Counted from the first letter of the stretch, positions 1 to 8,603 are shown. The stretch: 41,508 nt of DNA from Flavobacteriales bacterium (GCA_019694805.1 JAIBBG010000027.1:1-41508), one strand, 5' to 3'. The notes: generated by a model not told the origin, from the sequence alone. Made by a program: numbers and translations.

Positions 1-1120
1 TGCCATTTGTTTTCACCAAACAAAAAATATCATTCATGGTTGCCGGGAAATAAATGACGGATTCTGCTTGGACATAAGAAGTAGTAGAATTCGGATTATC
101 TACCGGGGTCATGTGATAGCCTTCTGCGGTAAACAATTCCAATGTACCTTCAACAGTGCCGTCTGAACTATAAAACGTGTCATTGTCTGTGTTGGAAGTA
201 TGAAAGAAAAGTGATGTAGATGTAGCGAAAATCCCTCGTGGGCTGCTTCCTTCGACAAGATTGAAATCCATGAATTGCGAGGTTCCCAGCGCGGTTCCAT
301 CTGTGCGCCAGAGATGAAAATCATAACTGGAAAAAGTAGGACTATACGCACCTGCGAAATAGATCCATCCATTAAATTCCACGAAGTGTTCGCTAACCGA
401 AGGATCATAAGTGAGCAGTTTGACTTCACCAAGTTCGAAAGTTCCTCCTTCTGTGCCGTCGCTTGTCCACAATGCATAATGACCAGCGTCATTCCTGCAT
501 GAGAAATACAATTTTCCACCTTCTTCCTCCAGCATTTCAATTTCACCTCCGATGACACCAGGGACGATTTCTTTCAAGAGCCATGTACCCTCTTCTGTGC
601 CATCAGATCGCCATAATTCCGGACCGGTTTGAGAAGTATATGCCTGAAAGTAGAGCACATCATTCATCACGGCCATGTATGGCATATCCATGAAATTTTC
701 AGGAAATGCACCATTGGATCCTGTTACGATGTCCTTCACCAGAAAAGTACCTTCTTCAGTTCCGTCAGATCGCCAAAGTTCATAACCGTGATCTTCATCA
801 TTGGCGCAGAAGAATAGAATCCCGTTCATGGCGATCATCGATTTCATCCAAGAACCAAAGAGAGGAGCAGCGCTCCCGAATTCTCCAGGCATGATTTCTT
901 TTACCATATAGGTCCCAGAGTTAGTGCCATCTGTAACCCACAATTCGCGACCCGTTTCCATGGAGTCAGCCCAAAAGAAAACCTTATCTCCTACAGCAGT
1001 CAGTTCAATTGCATTGCAATTGGGATCACCGGGATAAATATCCTTTAACAACTGATAAGAGCTTTGAGCTCCTATCCATCCAGACCAAATTAGGGAAACT
1101 ACGAGTAGAACACTTTTCAT
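1..1120 (-). CDS. ELWxxDGT-repeat secreted protein, 3' end outside window (partial)
   Basis: The reading frame is open from an ATG at 1120 down to base 1 with no stop, giving about 373 residues; the C-terminus lies outside the window. The N-terminus (MKSVLLVVSLIWSGWIGAQS) is a clear signal peptide. At least six copies of the ELWxxDGTxxGT motif follow: ELWVTDGTNSGT, ELWRSDGTEEGT twice, ALWTSDGTEGGT, HLWRTDGTALGT and a diverged FYSSDGTVEGT, spaced about 50-60 residues apart. This repeat is known from large secreted proteins, many of them T9SS cargo with a C-terminal sorting domain in Bacteroidota; probably a beta-propeller-like surface protein. No enzymatic role is evident. It is transcribed away from the TSUP gene at 1450, and the 329-bp gap between them carries a dispersed palindromic repeat. 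Confidence 0.85.
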   Translation of the reverse strand, partial: MKSVLLVVSLIWSGWIGAQSSYQLLKDIYPGDPNCNAIELTAVGDKVFFWADSMETGRELWVTDGTNSGTYMVKEIMPGEFGSAAPLFGSWMKSMIAMNGILFFCANDEDHGYELWRSDGTEEGTFLVKDIVTGSNGAFPENFMDMPYMAVMNDVLYFQAYTSQTGPELWRSDGTEEGTWLLKEIVPGVIGGEIEMLEEEGGKLYFSCRNDAGHYALWTSDGTEGGTFELGEVKLLTYDPSVSEHFVEFNGWIYFAGAYSPTFSSYDFHLWRTDGTALGTSQFMDFNLVEGSSPRGIFATSTSLFFHTSNTDNDTFYSSDGTVEGTLELFTAEGYHMTPVDNPNSTTSYVQAESVIYFPATMNDIFCLVKTNG

Positions 1121-1132
1121 GTTGATTCAATA

Positions 1133-1213
1133 TTTATCCCAGATCCTGCCATCGAAAACCATGTCAGACCAGAAAGCCATCCATGACGATACCGACAGTA
1201 TGATCCAGGTTTA
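1133..1213 (+). repeat. Dispersed intergenic palindromic repeat, copy A
   Basis: This lies in the 329-bp gap between two divergent genes (1120 and 1450). The 30-nt core at 1184-1213 matches copy B (10553-10582, minus) at 25 of 30 positions and copy D (23226-23255) at 24 of 30, all without gaps. It is preceded by GAAAGCCATCCA, close to GAAAGCCTTCAA in copy D. The left arm around 1133-1150 (tatcccagatcctgcca) is an imperfect inverted match to the right arm (ccgacagtatgatccaggttta), so the unit could fold as a long imperfect hairpin. I see nothing else recognisable in the rest of the gap. Confidence 0.6.
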
Positions 1214-1449
1214 AGTTCATTTCAAGGTCATATGGCCGCAGTGAACGCAACCACCATACAAAAGAAAAATCATCGTCACAGAGATAGCTTATTGATTGAG
1301 TTTGCGGTTTTATTCTGAGTAAAAGGCAGGTCAAAGGAAATTGACCTTCTCTAAATGTCGAAACAGATATGAGGATGTCCATGGATTTGTAATAAATAAC
1401 ACCAAAAACCTACCTGGCTATTCGCACCTTTGCAACGCAAAACACATTT

Positions 1450-2250
1450 ATGGAAATCTTCGGGTATATCTGCGCCATTTTCATCGGGATCTCATTGGGT
1501 CTTATTGGCAGCGGAGGAAGCATACTCACCGTTCCTGTTCTCTTCTATTTTTTCGGAGTTGACGCAGTTTTGGCGACAGCATACTCGCTCTTCATTGTAG
1601 GATTTACTGCGGCAATAGGTTCAGTACAATACTTTTTGAGAGGACTCGTAAATAAAAAGACCGCCATCGTTTTTGGCATTCCCTCCATCATTGCTGTCTT
1701 CTTAACGAGGGCTTACATAGTACCCGCAATACCACAAGAAGTATTTCAGATTGGTGAATTTATCCTCACCAAAAATGTGATGCTGATGATCCTGTTCGCG
1801 GTTTTGATGGTACTTGCGTCATACAGTATGATCAAAAAGGACAAGAATAAAGAGCCAGAACAAATCCAAGAGCAAAAATTCAATTATCCACTGATCCTTA
1901 TCGAAGGATTGATTGTAGGTTTCATCACAGGTCTTGTGGGCGCTGGCGGAGGTTTTTTGATCATTCCAGCACTCATCATTCTTTCAAAACTCCCTATGAA
2001 AGAAGCGGTTGGGACTTCATTGGTCATCATAGCGGCGAAGTCGCTCATTGGCTTCTTTGGAGAAGGAAGTGACACCATCATCGATTGGCCATTTTTGATG
2101 TTGATCTCGGTTATGGCCACCATTGGTATTTTTATCGGAATTTTCCTCTCGAAAAAAATCGATGGCGCGAAACTCAAACCAGCCTTTGGATGGTTTGTTT
2201 TGGTGATGGGGGTTTACATCATTGCCAAAGAACTATTTTTCAAAACATAA
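1450..2250 (+). CDS. TauE/SafE (TSUP) family sulfite/organosulfur exporter
   Basis: A 266-residue integral membrane protein with about eight hydrophobic segments arranged as two homologous halves. Each half opens with the glycine-rich TSUP signature: GLIGSGGSILTVPVLF near residue 15 and GLVGAGGGFLIIPALI near residue 160. A charged cytoplasmic loop (KKDKNKEPEQIQEQK) separates the halves. Members move sulfite, thiosulfate, sulfoacetate and related anions. The next gene starts 23 bp downstream and encodes a persulfide dioxygenase-rhodanese fusion, so the two probably form an operon in which sulfite made from persulfide leaves through this protein; that direction of transport is inference. The ATG at 1450 is the first start before the first membrane segment. 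Confidence 0.88.
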   Translation: MEIFGYICAIFIGISLGLIGSGGSILTVPVLFYFFGVDAVLATAYSLFIVGFTAAIGSVQYFLRGLVNKKTAIVFGIPSIIAVFLTRAYIVPAIPQEVFQIGEFILTKNVMLMILFAVLMVLASYSMIKKDKNKEPEQIQEQKFNYPLILIEGLIVGFITGLVGAGGGFLIIPALIILSKLPMKEAVGTSLVIIAAKSLIGFFGEGSDTIIDWPFLMLISVMATIGIFIGIFLSKKIDGAKLKPAFGWFVLVMGVYIIAKELFFKT

Positions 2251-2273
2251 TTCAGGAAATCACACACACATCT

Positions 2274-3686
2274 ATGAAAATAGAACAGATATACACCGGA
2301 TGCCTTGCACAGGGTGCTTATTACATCACTTCAAATGGCGAAGCTGCGATTATTGATCCACTTCGTGAAGTACAGCCATATTTGGATAGAGCACAAAAGG
2401 ATGGTGTTCAAATCAAATATGTTTTCGAAACACATTTTCATGCTGACTTTGTTTCAGGACATCTTGATTTGAGCAAAAAGACGGGAGCTCCGATCATTTA
2501 TGGACCGAATGCACAGCCCGAATTCGATGCCATCATTGCCAGAGACAATCAAGTATTCCAATTGGGTAACGTGACGATTCAAGTTTTGCATACTCCTGGG
2601 CATACCATGGAAAGCAGTTGTTACTTGCTGAAAGATGAACAAGGCAAAGACGTTGCTTTGTTCAGTGGAGACACCTTGTTTTTGGGTGATGTAGGAAGAC
2701 CTGATCTCGCTCAAAAAGCGGCATCCATGACACAAGAACAACTCGCTGGAATGTTGTATGATTCGCTGTATCAGAAAATTCTGCCATTGTCGGATGACAT
2801 CACCGTGTATCCGGCTCATGGAGCAGGAAGTGCTTGCGGTAAGAATATGATGAAGGAAACCGTAGATACTTTAGGCAATCAGAAGAAGATGAACTACGCT
2901 TTGAATCAACCGAACAAAGAATCGTTCATCAAAGAAGTTACGGATGGTTTATTGCCACCTCCAGGGTATTTTGGTTTGAATGTGATGATGAACAAAAAAG
3001 GCTACAGCAGTTTTGATGAAGTATTGGAACGTGGGTTGAAAGCACTCCGTCCGGATGAGTTTGAAGCTGCTGCAGAAGCAACAGGAGCAGTTGTATTGGA
3101 CGTAAGAGCTGCTGGAGAATTTTGCAAAGGTTTTATTCCCAAATCCATCAATATTGGATTGAAAGGAGACTTCGCACCATGGGTTGGTGCATTGATAGTA
3201 GATGTTCAACAACCCATTTTATTAGTCACACAAGAAGGCGATGAACAAGAAGCGGTCACCAGATTGGCGCGTGTCGGATTTGATCATGTCATCGGATACC
3301 TTCAGGGAGGTTTTCAATCATGGAAAAATTCAGGAAAAGACATCGATCAGGTCGAGAGGATAACAGCCCATCAATTCAAAGATGAATTGAAAATTGGTGA
3401 GTCGAAAGTGGTTGACGTTCGCAAGGAAAGTGAATACGCAGCTGAACATGTTGAGGAAGCGTACAGCAGACCTTTGTCAGATATCAATTCCTGGTTTGCG
3501 GAATACACTTCAGATGAACCATTCTATTTGCATTGTCAGGGCGGTTATAGGAGTATGATTGCTGCGAGCATTTTAAAGTCGCGAGGTATCCATCAATTCA
3601 AGGAAGTGGAAGGTGGATTTAAGAGCATTGCAGAAGCTGGTATTCCAAAGACTAATTTTATGTGTCAGAGCAAAGTGATCAAGTAA
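2274..3686 (+). CDS. Persulfide dioxygenase-like metallo-beta-lactamase fused to two rhodanese domains
   Basis: A 470-residue cytoplasmic protein. Residues 1-245 are a metallo-beta-lactamase fold of the ETHE1/persulfide dioxygenase type: THFHADFVSGH (His54, His56, Asp58), TPGH (His110), SGDTLFLGDVGRPDL (Asp133) and YPAHGAGSACG. Two rhodanese domains follow. The first (about 270-350) has lost the active-site Cys loop (it reads VTQEGDEQEA). The second (about 365-455) keeps it as HCQGGYRS with Cys421. The family oxidises glutathione or low-molecular-weight persulfide to sulfite while the rhodanese handles the sulfane sulfur. The frame stays open upstream into the exporter gene, but the ATG at 2274 (MKIEQIYTGC) gives the canonical N-terminus and a 23-bp gap. 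I see no BigR-type repressor gene nearby. Confidence 0.9.
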   Translation: MKIEQIYTGCLAQGAYYITSNGEAAIIDPLREVQPYLDRAQKDGVQIKYVFETHFHADFVSGHLDLSKKTGAPIIYGPNAQPEFDAIIARDNQVFQLGNVTIQVLHTPGHTMESSCYLLKDEQGKDVALFSGDTLFLGDVGRPDLAQKAASMTQEQLAGMLYDSLYQKILPLSDDITVYPAHGAGSACGKNMMKETVDTLGNQKKMNYALNQPNKESFIKEVTDGLLPPPGYFGLNVMMNKKGYSSFDEVLERGLKALRPDEFEAAAEATGAVVLDVRAAGEFCKGFIPKSINIGLKGDFAPWVGALIVDVQQPILLVTQEGDEQEAVTRLARVGFDHVIGYLQGGFQSWKNSGKDIDQVERITAHQFKDELKIGESKVVDVRKESEYAAEHVEEAYSRPLSDINSWFAEYTSDEPFYLHCQGGYRSMIAASILKSRGIHQFKEVEGGFKSIAEAGIPKTNFMCQSKVIK

Positions 3687-3711
3687 TTCTGATCAGCCAG
3701 ATATGCTGTGC

Positions 3712-5022
3712 TCAATGATGTTCCTCACTTTGGTGCTCCAGCCACAGCTTACGGTACGCTGAGTCCTTGTCGTATTGCATAGCTTGTTTCTTCTGATCAA
3801 AGTATCTATCCCTTCTTGGGTCGTTGCCAACGCCTGCGATGTATGCCCAATTACCCCAATTGCTGCATACATCGTAGTCGATGAGCATTTCTTCGAAGTA
3901 AGCCGCGCCAATTCTCCAATCGCATTTCATGTCATGGCAGAAAAAACTTGCCACATTTTGTCGACCGCGATTACTCATGTATCCTGTCCTTGTTAGTTCA
4001 ATCATATTCGCATCGACAAAATCAACGCCCGTATTACCATTCACCCACTGTTTGATTTTATTCCAATCCACTACACCTTGATAATTTCCATTTTTTCCCA
4101 TCCCATTTTTATAAAAAAATAGCTTGCCATACTTCTTCATCATAAAACGGAAAAAATCCCGCCACATCAATTCAAAAATCAACCAATAAGTAGATTCATT
4201 TCCACCGTATAATCGTTCGTATCGTTTGATTTCATGATAGATAAAAACTGGAGAAATACATCCTAAAGCAAGCCATGCAGATAGTTTCGAAGAATAGTCC
4301 TGACCAATTAATCCATTTCTTGTTTCCTTATAATGATCAATGAAGTGCTTTTCATACACATAATCATTCAACCGATGTAATGCATGAGATTCACCACCTG
4401 TGAAAGGAAATGCAGAACGCGGATCAAATTCGACATGCTCCAACACAGGCCATTTATGCCATTCGGGATTTGGCAATTGTGGAGAATGTATGACCACTGG
4501 TGATGATAAGGATTGACGTACTTCACATTCCCTTTCCACTCGTTTTCTAAACTCCGTGAAAACATCAGGAATTGATTTCACAGGAAAAGGCAAATCCGTA
4601 GCCAGATATAGAGTTGAAGTACTGATGGTTTCCACTTCACAATTCAATGCGAATAGTCGCCGTTCAACATTTTGGTGTATGGCCAATTCCTCCGGCGCAA
4701 CTTCTTTCTTGCACCACACCGCCTCCGCTCTATAGAATTCTACCACTTCAGGAATGAGCACTTCAGGTTCACCCCACACAACCAATAATCCCGAGCCTCG
4801 TGTGCGCAATTGTTGATCGAGATCCTTCAATGATTCCAATAAAAATTTCGCTCGAAATTTTCCGGTCTTTCTAAATCCAGTCGATGTTTTAGAGAATAAA
4901 CGTTCATCCACACAATACACAGGAATAATCATCTCGGAAGAACGCATTGCCGCGTCCAGCACCGGATTATCCAATATCCGCAAATCCGTCTTAAACCAAA
5001 CAATTGAAGTTCTCTTTCTCAT
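3712..5022 (-). CDS. Cryptochrome DASH / photolyase-family flavoprotein
   Basis: A 436-residue member of the cryptochrome/photolyase family. The N-terminal antenna domain starts at SIVWFKTDLRILDNPVLDAA. The C-terminal FAD domain contains the helical motifs around WLALGCISP, FELMWRDFFRFMMKKYGK and, most diagnostic, TGYMSNRGRQNVASFF followed by DWRIGAAYFEEMLIDYDVCS and NWAYIAGVGNDPR. These last motifs are typical of the DASH subfamily, which repairs cyclobutane dimers in single-stranded DNA and may signal. Its start overlaps the stop of the FeS photolyase gene by four bases (ATGA), so it is translationally coupled as the last gene of the photolyase operon. It converges with the sulfur gene ending at 3686, leaving only 25 bp. 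Confidence 0.93.
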   Translation of the reverse strand: MRKRTSIVWFKTDLRILDNPVLDAAMRSSEMIIPVYCVDERLFSKTSTGFRKTGKFRAKFLLESLKDLDQQLRTRGSGLLVVWGEPEVLIPEVVEFYRAEAVWCKKEVAPEELAIHQNVERRLFALNCEVETISTSTLYLATDLPFPVKSIPDVFTEFRKRVERECEVRQSLSSPVVIHSPQLPNPEWHKWPVLEHVEFDPRSAFPFTGGESHALHRLNDYVYEKHFIDHYKETRNGLIGQDYSSKLSAWLALGCISPVFIYHEIKRYERLYGGNESTYWLIFELMWRDFFRFMMKKYGKLFFYKNGMGKNGNYQGVVDWNKIKQWVNGNTGVDFVDANMIELTRTGYMSNRGRQNVASFFCHDMKCDWRIGAAYFEEMLIDYDVCSNWGNWAYIAGVGNDPRRDRYFDQKKQAMQYDKDSAYRKLWLEHQSEEHH

Positions 5023-6584
5023 AATTCATCCAGACGTTCAAGATAAATTTCAGCTTGATGACGTATTTGTTGTTTGGATTGATCATCCATTTTATGCCAG
5101 ACACGATACATCATGCTCATTCTTGGATTGTTTTTCAATAACGATTCATTTACTGCAAGAAAATTCCAATAAAGACTATTAAAAGGACAAGCTCTTTCAC
5201 CCATCTTTTTGTTTTTATCATAAAAACAATTACCGCAATAATGGCCCATTTTATCGATATAAGCCGCAGAACTAACATAAGGTTTGGTAGCAATCAATCC
5301 CCCATCGGCATATTGACTCATTCCCCGTGTATTCGTTATCTCCACCCATTCCAGTGCATCGATGTAAATTCCAAGATACCAGCGATCAGCATCATCCGGA
5401 TGAATGCCCGATAGCAGCATAAAATTTCCCGTAACCATCAATCGTTGGATATGGTGCGCATAAGCGAATTGCAATGATTGTGTGATGGCGTGTCTAAGAC
5501 AAGACATTTTGGTTTTACCACTCCAAAACCATGAAGGTAATTTTCGATGATGATCAAAAAAATTCAATGTAGAAAACTGTGGCATGGTGTGCCAGTACAT
5601 ACCACGCATATACTCGCGCCATCCCAATATTTGACGCACAAACCCTTCCAACTGATGGTAAGCGATGGCACCATCTGCGCCATGATAAGCTTCAATGCTG
5701 CGCTCAATCACTTCAAGAGGAGAAAGCATTTTGGTGTTCAACGCGAAAGAAAGTCTGGAATGATATAAACTCCAATGATGTGGAGACATGGCATCCTGAA
5801 AGGTTCCGAATTGTGGTAGTCCATGTTGGAGAAAAAAATCCAGCAAGCTCAATGCCTCATTCCTTTCCAGTGGCCATATGAAGTGATTTGCATCCACATG
5901 ACCGATGGTTACGATGCCCGCTTCATCCATTTCTTGAAGCAGTTGATTCAAGTTGTGATTTTCAATGTGTGGCGCTATGACCTGATGACCGGCGGGTAAT
6001 TTTTTTCTGTTATCATGATCAAAATTCCATTGGTTGAATAATGGTTGATCCCCATCCATCAAAATGCCGTGTTTTGCGCGCATCATACGATAAAAAGACT
6101 CCATCAGGTATTGCTTTTTACCCGTGAAGAATTTCCTCAACTCAAATCTTTCCGTCAGAAAATGCTCCGAATCAAATGCTACTGCCGGAATTCCGCATTC
6201 AAGTGCAAAATTCGACAGCATTTTGTCGAGGCGGAATTCATCTGGTAGGAGGTATTCAAATTTTTCGAATCCATGTTCATGTATCAGCCATTTACAATTC
6301 GCATCGATAGATTGAAGGTTTCTTGGGTCACGGATACGCAAGTAGATGAAATGATGTCCTTTCGATGACATGTTCTCGGCAAACAATCTCATTGCCGCAA
6401 AGAATCCGAGTACTTTTTGGACGTGATGTGTTACGTAGTCTGTCTCACTTCTCACTTCCATCATCACGTAAGTGATGTGAGGAGACCTTTCCTGAAACCA
6501 AGAATGATTAGTATTCAATTGATCTCCCAATATGAGTCGCAGTGTTTTCACGATTTCAAGATTTTTCCCTTCTGCACCTTTCAC
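5019..6584 (-). CDS. FeS-cluster bacterial cryptochrome / (6-4) photolyase (PhrB-like, DPRP family)
   Basis: A 521-residue protein of the deoxyribodipyrimidine photolyase-related family (FeS-BCP), starting with LRLILGDQLNTNHSWF. Four cysteines fit the cluster ligands: Cys362 (KMSCLRH), Cys450 and Cys453 (YCGNCFYD) and Cys466 (RACPFNSLYW). Their spacing of 88, 3 and 13 residues is, from memory, the same as in Agrobacterium PhrB. Conserved FAD-site segments such as RQILGWREYMRGMYW and MLLSGIHPDD are present. The family repairs (6-4) photoproducts using light, FAD and a ribolumazine antenna. It overlaps the DUF2256 gene upstream by 29 bp if the ATG at 6584 is used; a GTG at 6548 directly before KTLRLILG is an alternative start. 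Confidence 0.93.
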   Translation of the reverse strand: MKGAEGKNLEIVKTLRLILGDQLNTNHSWFQERSPHITYVMMEVRSETDYVTHHVQKVLGFFAAMRLFAENMSSKGHHFIYLRIRDPRNLQSIDANCKWLIHEHGFEKFEYLLPDEFRLDKMLSNFALECGIPAVAFDSEHFLTERFELRKFFTGKKQYLMESFYRMMRAKHGILMDGDQPLFNQWNFDHDNRKKLPAGHQVIAPHIENHNLNQLLQEMDEAGIVTIGHVDANHFIWPLERNEALSLLDFFLQHGLPQFGTFQDAMSPHHWSLYHSRLSFALNTKMLSPLEVIERSIEAYHGADGAIAYHQLEGFVRQILGWREYMRGMYWHTMPQFSTLNFFDHHRKLPSWFWSGKTKMSCLRHAITQSLQFAYAHHIQRLMVTGNFMLLSGIHPDDADRWYLGIYIDALEWVEITNTRGMSQYADGGLIATKPYVSSAAYIDKMGHYCGNCFYDKNKKMGERACPFNSLYWNFLAVNESLLKNNPRMSMMYRVWHKMDDQSKQQIRHQAEIYLERLDEL

Positions 6585-6702
6585 TGCAATACTTTACTTG
6601 TTCCCAATCCCTCGACCATTTTTTCCTCCAAACAAAAGGACGTTGACATGTTATACAAATTTTCATAGGAAGATTTTCTTTCTTCACACCTCTCATCGCC
6701 AT
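6556..6702 (-). CDS. DUF2256 small cysteine-rich protein
   Basis: A short protein of 48 residues starting MAMRGVKKENLP; the second Met (6696) is equally possible. It shows the whole DUF2256 signature: KICITCQRPFVWRKKW, then VKYCSERCRRE, with two CxxC/CxxxC pairs that probably bind one zinc ion. The frame is open further upstream, but that part overlaps the SDR gene; a start at 6702 leaves a tight 8-bp gap after the SDR stop. DUF2256 genes are repeatedly found beside photolyase/cryptochrome genes, and this one sits directly before the FeS photolyase. Its biochemical role is not known to me. Confidence 0.88.
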   Translation of the reverse strand: MAMRGVKKENLPMKICITCQRPFVWRKKWSRDWEQVKYCSERCRREKS

Positions 6703-6710
6703 GAAAATTT

Positions 6711-7412
6711 TCAAACCTTGAGAGTACCCATACCACCATCCACGGCCAAAATTTGTCCAGTGATCCACTTCGCATCATCGGAAAGTAAGAATGCGATCAT
6801 GGAAGCGATGTCAGAAGGATCACCAACTATTTTCATGGGATTTCTATTTTGCATGGCTTGCCATTTCTCAGGAGAATTGAGGAATCGCTCAGCCAAAGGT
6901 GTGTTGACCAAAGCCGGAGCAACGGCGTTTACACGCACTTTAGGAGCAAACTCTGCAGCCAAAGATTTGGTTAATCCTTCAAGAGCCGCTTTCGACATGG
7001 ATACCGAAGCATGAAATGGCAAACCAGTTTGTGCTGCCACACTGCTGATTAGAACGATGGAAGATGCAGAACCATTTCCTGTATTGCATTGAGCAAGGTA
7101 TTTCTGGATGAAATGAACAGCACCTAAGACCTGCCATTGGTAATCCGATTCGAATTCCGTAGGCTTTATTCGTTGAAACGGCTTCAAATTGATGTTACCT
7201 GGAAAATAAACAAGTCCATCAAAAGGGCCATTCAAATCGGGTAAGTTTTCTGATTGATAGTTTTGAACTCTATAGAACGCATGATAATTGCCATCGCATT
7301 CACGCGTTGAGAGACCGGAAACCAAGTGCCCCACGTCCTGCAGCTTATTCGAAGTAGCAATCGCAATGGCAGAAGAACACCCGGCAAAAAGAAAGTGTTT
7401 TTGTTCCTTCAT
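6711..7412 (-). CDS. Atypical short-chain dehydrogenase-like protein (photolyase operon), catalytic Tyr absent
   Basis: A 233-residue Rossmann-fold protein of the SDR family: FAGCSSAIA at the cofactor loop (a degenerate GxxxGxG), a strand SIVLISSVA with Ser123/Ser124, and the terminal part RVNAVAPALVNTPLA then WITGQILAVDGGMG. The expected YxxxK is HASVSMSK, so the Lys is kept (141) but Val replaces the catalytic Tyr (137). It may therefore be a non-enzymatic or altered member. It is the first gene of the operon and is followed 8 bp later by DUF2256 and then two photolyases. The start at 7412 (MKEQKHFLF) is preferred over the upstream Met at 7427 because it sits directly before the first beta-strand. 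Confidence 0.85.
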   Translation of the reverse strand: MKEQKHFLFAGCSSAIAIATSNKLQDVGHLVSGLSTRECDGNYHAFYRVQNYQSENLPDLNGPFDGLVYFPGNINLKPFQRIKPTEFESDYQWQVLGAVHFIQKYLAQCNTGNGSASSIVLISSVAAQTGLPFHASVSMSKAALEGLTKSLAAEFAPKVRVNAVAPALVNTPLAERFLNSPEKWQAMQNRNPMKIVGDPSDIASMIAFLLSDDAKWITGQILAVDGGMGTLKV

Positions 7413-7519
7413 ACTTCTTATAAACAATCAGACCAAATGACGGTTCAGGCAAAAAACCAAAAAATCGTTTGCTGATCATAGCATGAATAGACTAAGTATG
7501 CGTAGCATTGCTGAAAAAA

Positions 7520-8029
7520 ATGATCGCAGAAATTCTCGCTGATAAGACCACCAAATCGAAAGACAAAACAACCGCCCTTAGTGCACAAATTGCATCAGGT
7601 CATATTGGTGTGGAAGAGATCATAGAGTTTTGTGAAAAGGCTAAAGACCCCTTAAAGGCAACTTGCATTGAATCGCTGGAATATGCGACAAAAGCCGATC
7701 CGGAATTACTTGGCAAAAAAGGGTTTGCCTTTGTCGTGAATCAACTCGAATCGAAATCTCCAAGGGTAAAATGGGAAAGCGCCAGGGTAATAGGTAATAC
7801 AGCAGCACAACACAAAAGTCAGCTTGATGCAGCCATTGTAGGTTTATTGCGCAATTCGGAAGATGAGGGTACCGTGGTTCGTTGGTCATCAGCGTATGCG
7901 CTTGGAGAAATTTACAAGCTCAAAACCAAACATCAGGCAGATTTAAAATCCGCATTTGAATCTATTATACTTCGTGAGGAAAAAAACAGCATTCGAAAGA
8001 TTTACCAAACAGCGATGAAATCAAAGTGA
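7520..8029 (+). CDS. HEAT-repeat-like alpha-helical protein
   Basis: A 169-residue soluble protein that looks all-helical. Two to three HEAT-like units are visible: ELLGKKGFAFVVNQLESKSP then RVKWESARVIGNTAAQHKSQ, and DAAIVGLLRNSEDEGTVV then RWSSAYALGEIYKLKTKHQ. Such small HEAT proteins are usually scaffolds; no catalytic motif is seen and no specific function can be assigned. A TTG at 7508 four codons upstream is an alternative start. It is transcribed divergently from the photolyase operon across about 107 bp, and it converges with a lipoprotein gene, leaving 16 bp. Confidence 0.75.
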   Translation: MIAEILADKTTKSKDKTTALSAQIASGHIGVEEIIEFCEKAKDPLKATCIESLEYATKADPELLGKKGFAFVVNQLESKSPRVKWESARVIGNTAAQHKSQLDAAIVGLLRNSEDEGTVVRWSSAYALGEIYKLKTKHQADLKSAFESIILREEKNSIRKIYQTAMKSK

Positions 8030-8045
8030 AATTGAGCCAGATAAG

Positions 8046-8603
8046 CTAACGTTTTTCAATTTTAAGTTGATCAATACGGCAAACTCCGGCACTAAGCACG
8101 CTCATTTCAAATCGAAGATGTGATCCTTCCGGAACATCTACCAGAAAAGAAAACGGCATCCAATTGAGGTCTGTATCCCTTTTATCGATCAAGGTGATCA
8201 CACTTCCATGGTGTGTACTTACGGGACCAGCAGCAATTCGATAATGCGTATTTTGATTCAGGATATACCCAGAAATTTCATACTGGCCGAATCCGAATTG
8301 ATGGTATTCACCAAAAAAACCGGGAGAATAATGTCCTCCTTGATCTGAACAACTTTTCACATCAAACATCAACGATTGTTTCCCTTCACAAAACACTTCT
8401 TGATCGGGAAGAATTTTGAATTCACCATCTTTAACGATTTCCGGCGTGTACACTGACCAATTCACTGGTAATCCGGATTCAAAAATTTCAAATCCACCAT
8501 TTATCCCGGAAGAACTTGAGCTAACTGTTTCGCTCAGCTTGGTGCAGGCAGAGATCAACAAAACAAACAACATCCATAAAGGAAAAACAAATTTGGTTTT
8601 CAT
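8046..8603 (-). CDS. Predicted lipoprotein with carbohydrate-binding-like beta-sandwich
   Basis: A 185-residue lipoprotein. The ATG at 8603 opens a lipoprotein signal (MKTKFVFPLWMLFVLLISAC), with the lipobox Cys at residue 20, followed by a Ser-rich linker. The frame extends upstream to 8699, but the lipobox fixes the start. The mature part begins NGGFEIFESGLPVNWSVYTP, which resembles the first strand of galactose-binding/CBM-like beta-sandwich domains. It ends with HLRFEMSVLSAGVCRIDQLKI, a typical last strand of such domains. The fold is inferred from pattern only. The 257-bp gap to the upstream gene (8861) holds no recognisable gene. Confidence 0.72.
   Translation of the reverse strand: MKTKFVFPLWMLFVLLISACTKLSETVSSSSSGINGGFEIFESGLPVNWSVYTPEIVKDGEFKILPDQEVFCEGKQSLMFDVKSCSDQGGHYSPGFFGEYHQFGFGQYEISGYILNQNTHYRIAAGPVSTHHGSVITLIDKRDTDLNWMPFSFLVDVPEGSHLRFEMSVLSAGVCRIDQLKIEKR

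Noticed and set aside
1164..1382. 72-codon minus-strand frame in the gap before the TSUP gene
   Set aside because: Runs through repeat copy A and shows no protein-like pattern.
2085..2273. Upstream extension of the persulfide dioxygenase frame
   Set aside because: It overlaps the TSUP gene in another frame and has no homology to the family N-terminus; the ATG at 2274 is the proper start.
6258..6275. TTCGAATCC resembling a tRNA T-loop
   Set aside because: It lies inside the FeS photolyase gene and no acceptor, anticodon or D arm can be built around it.
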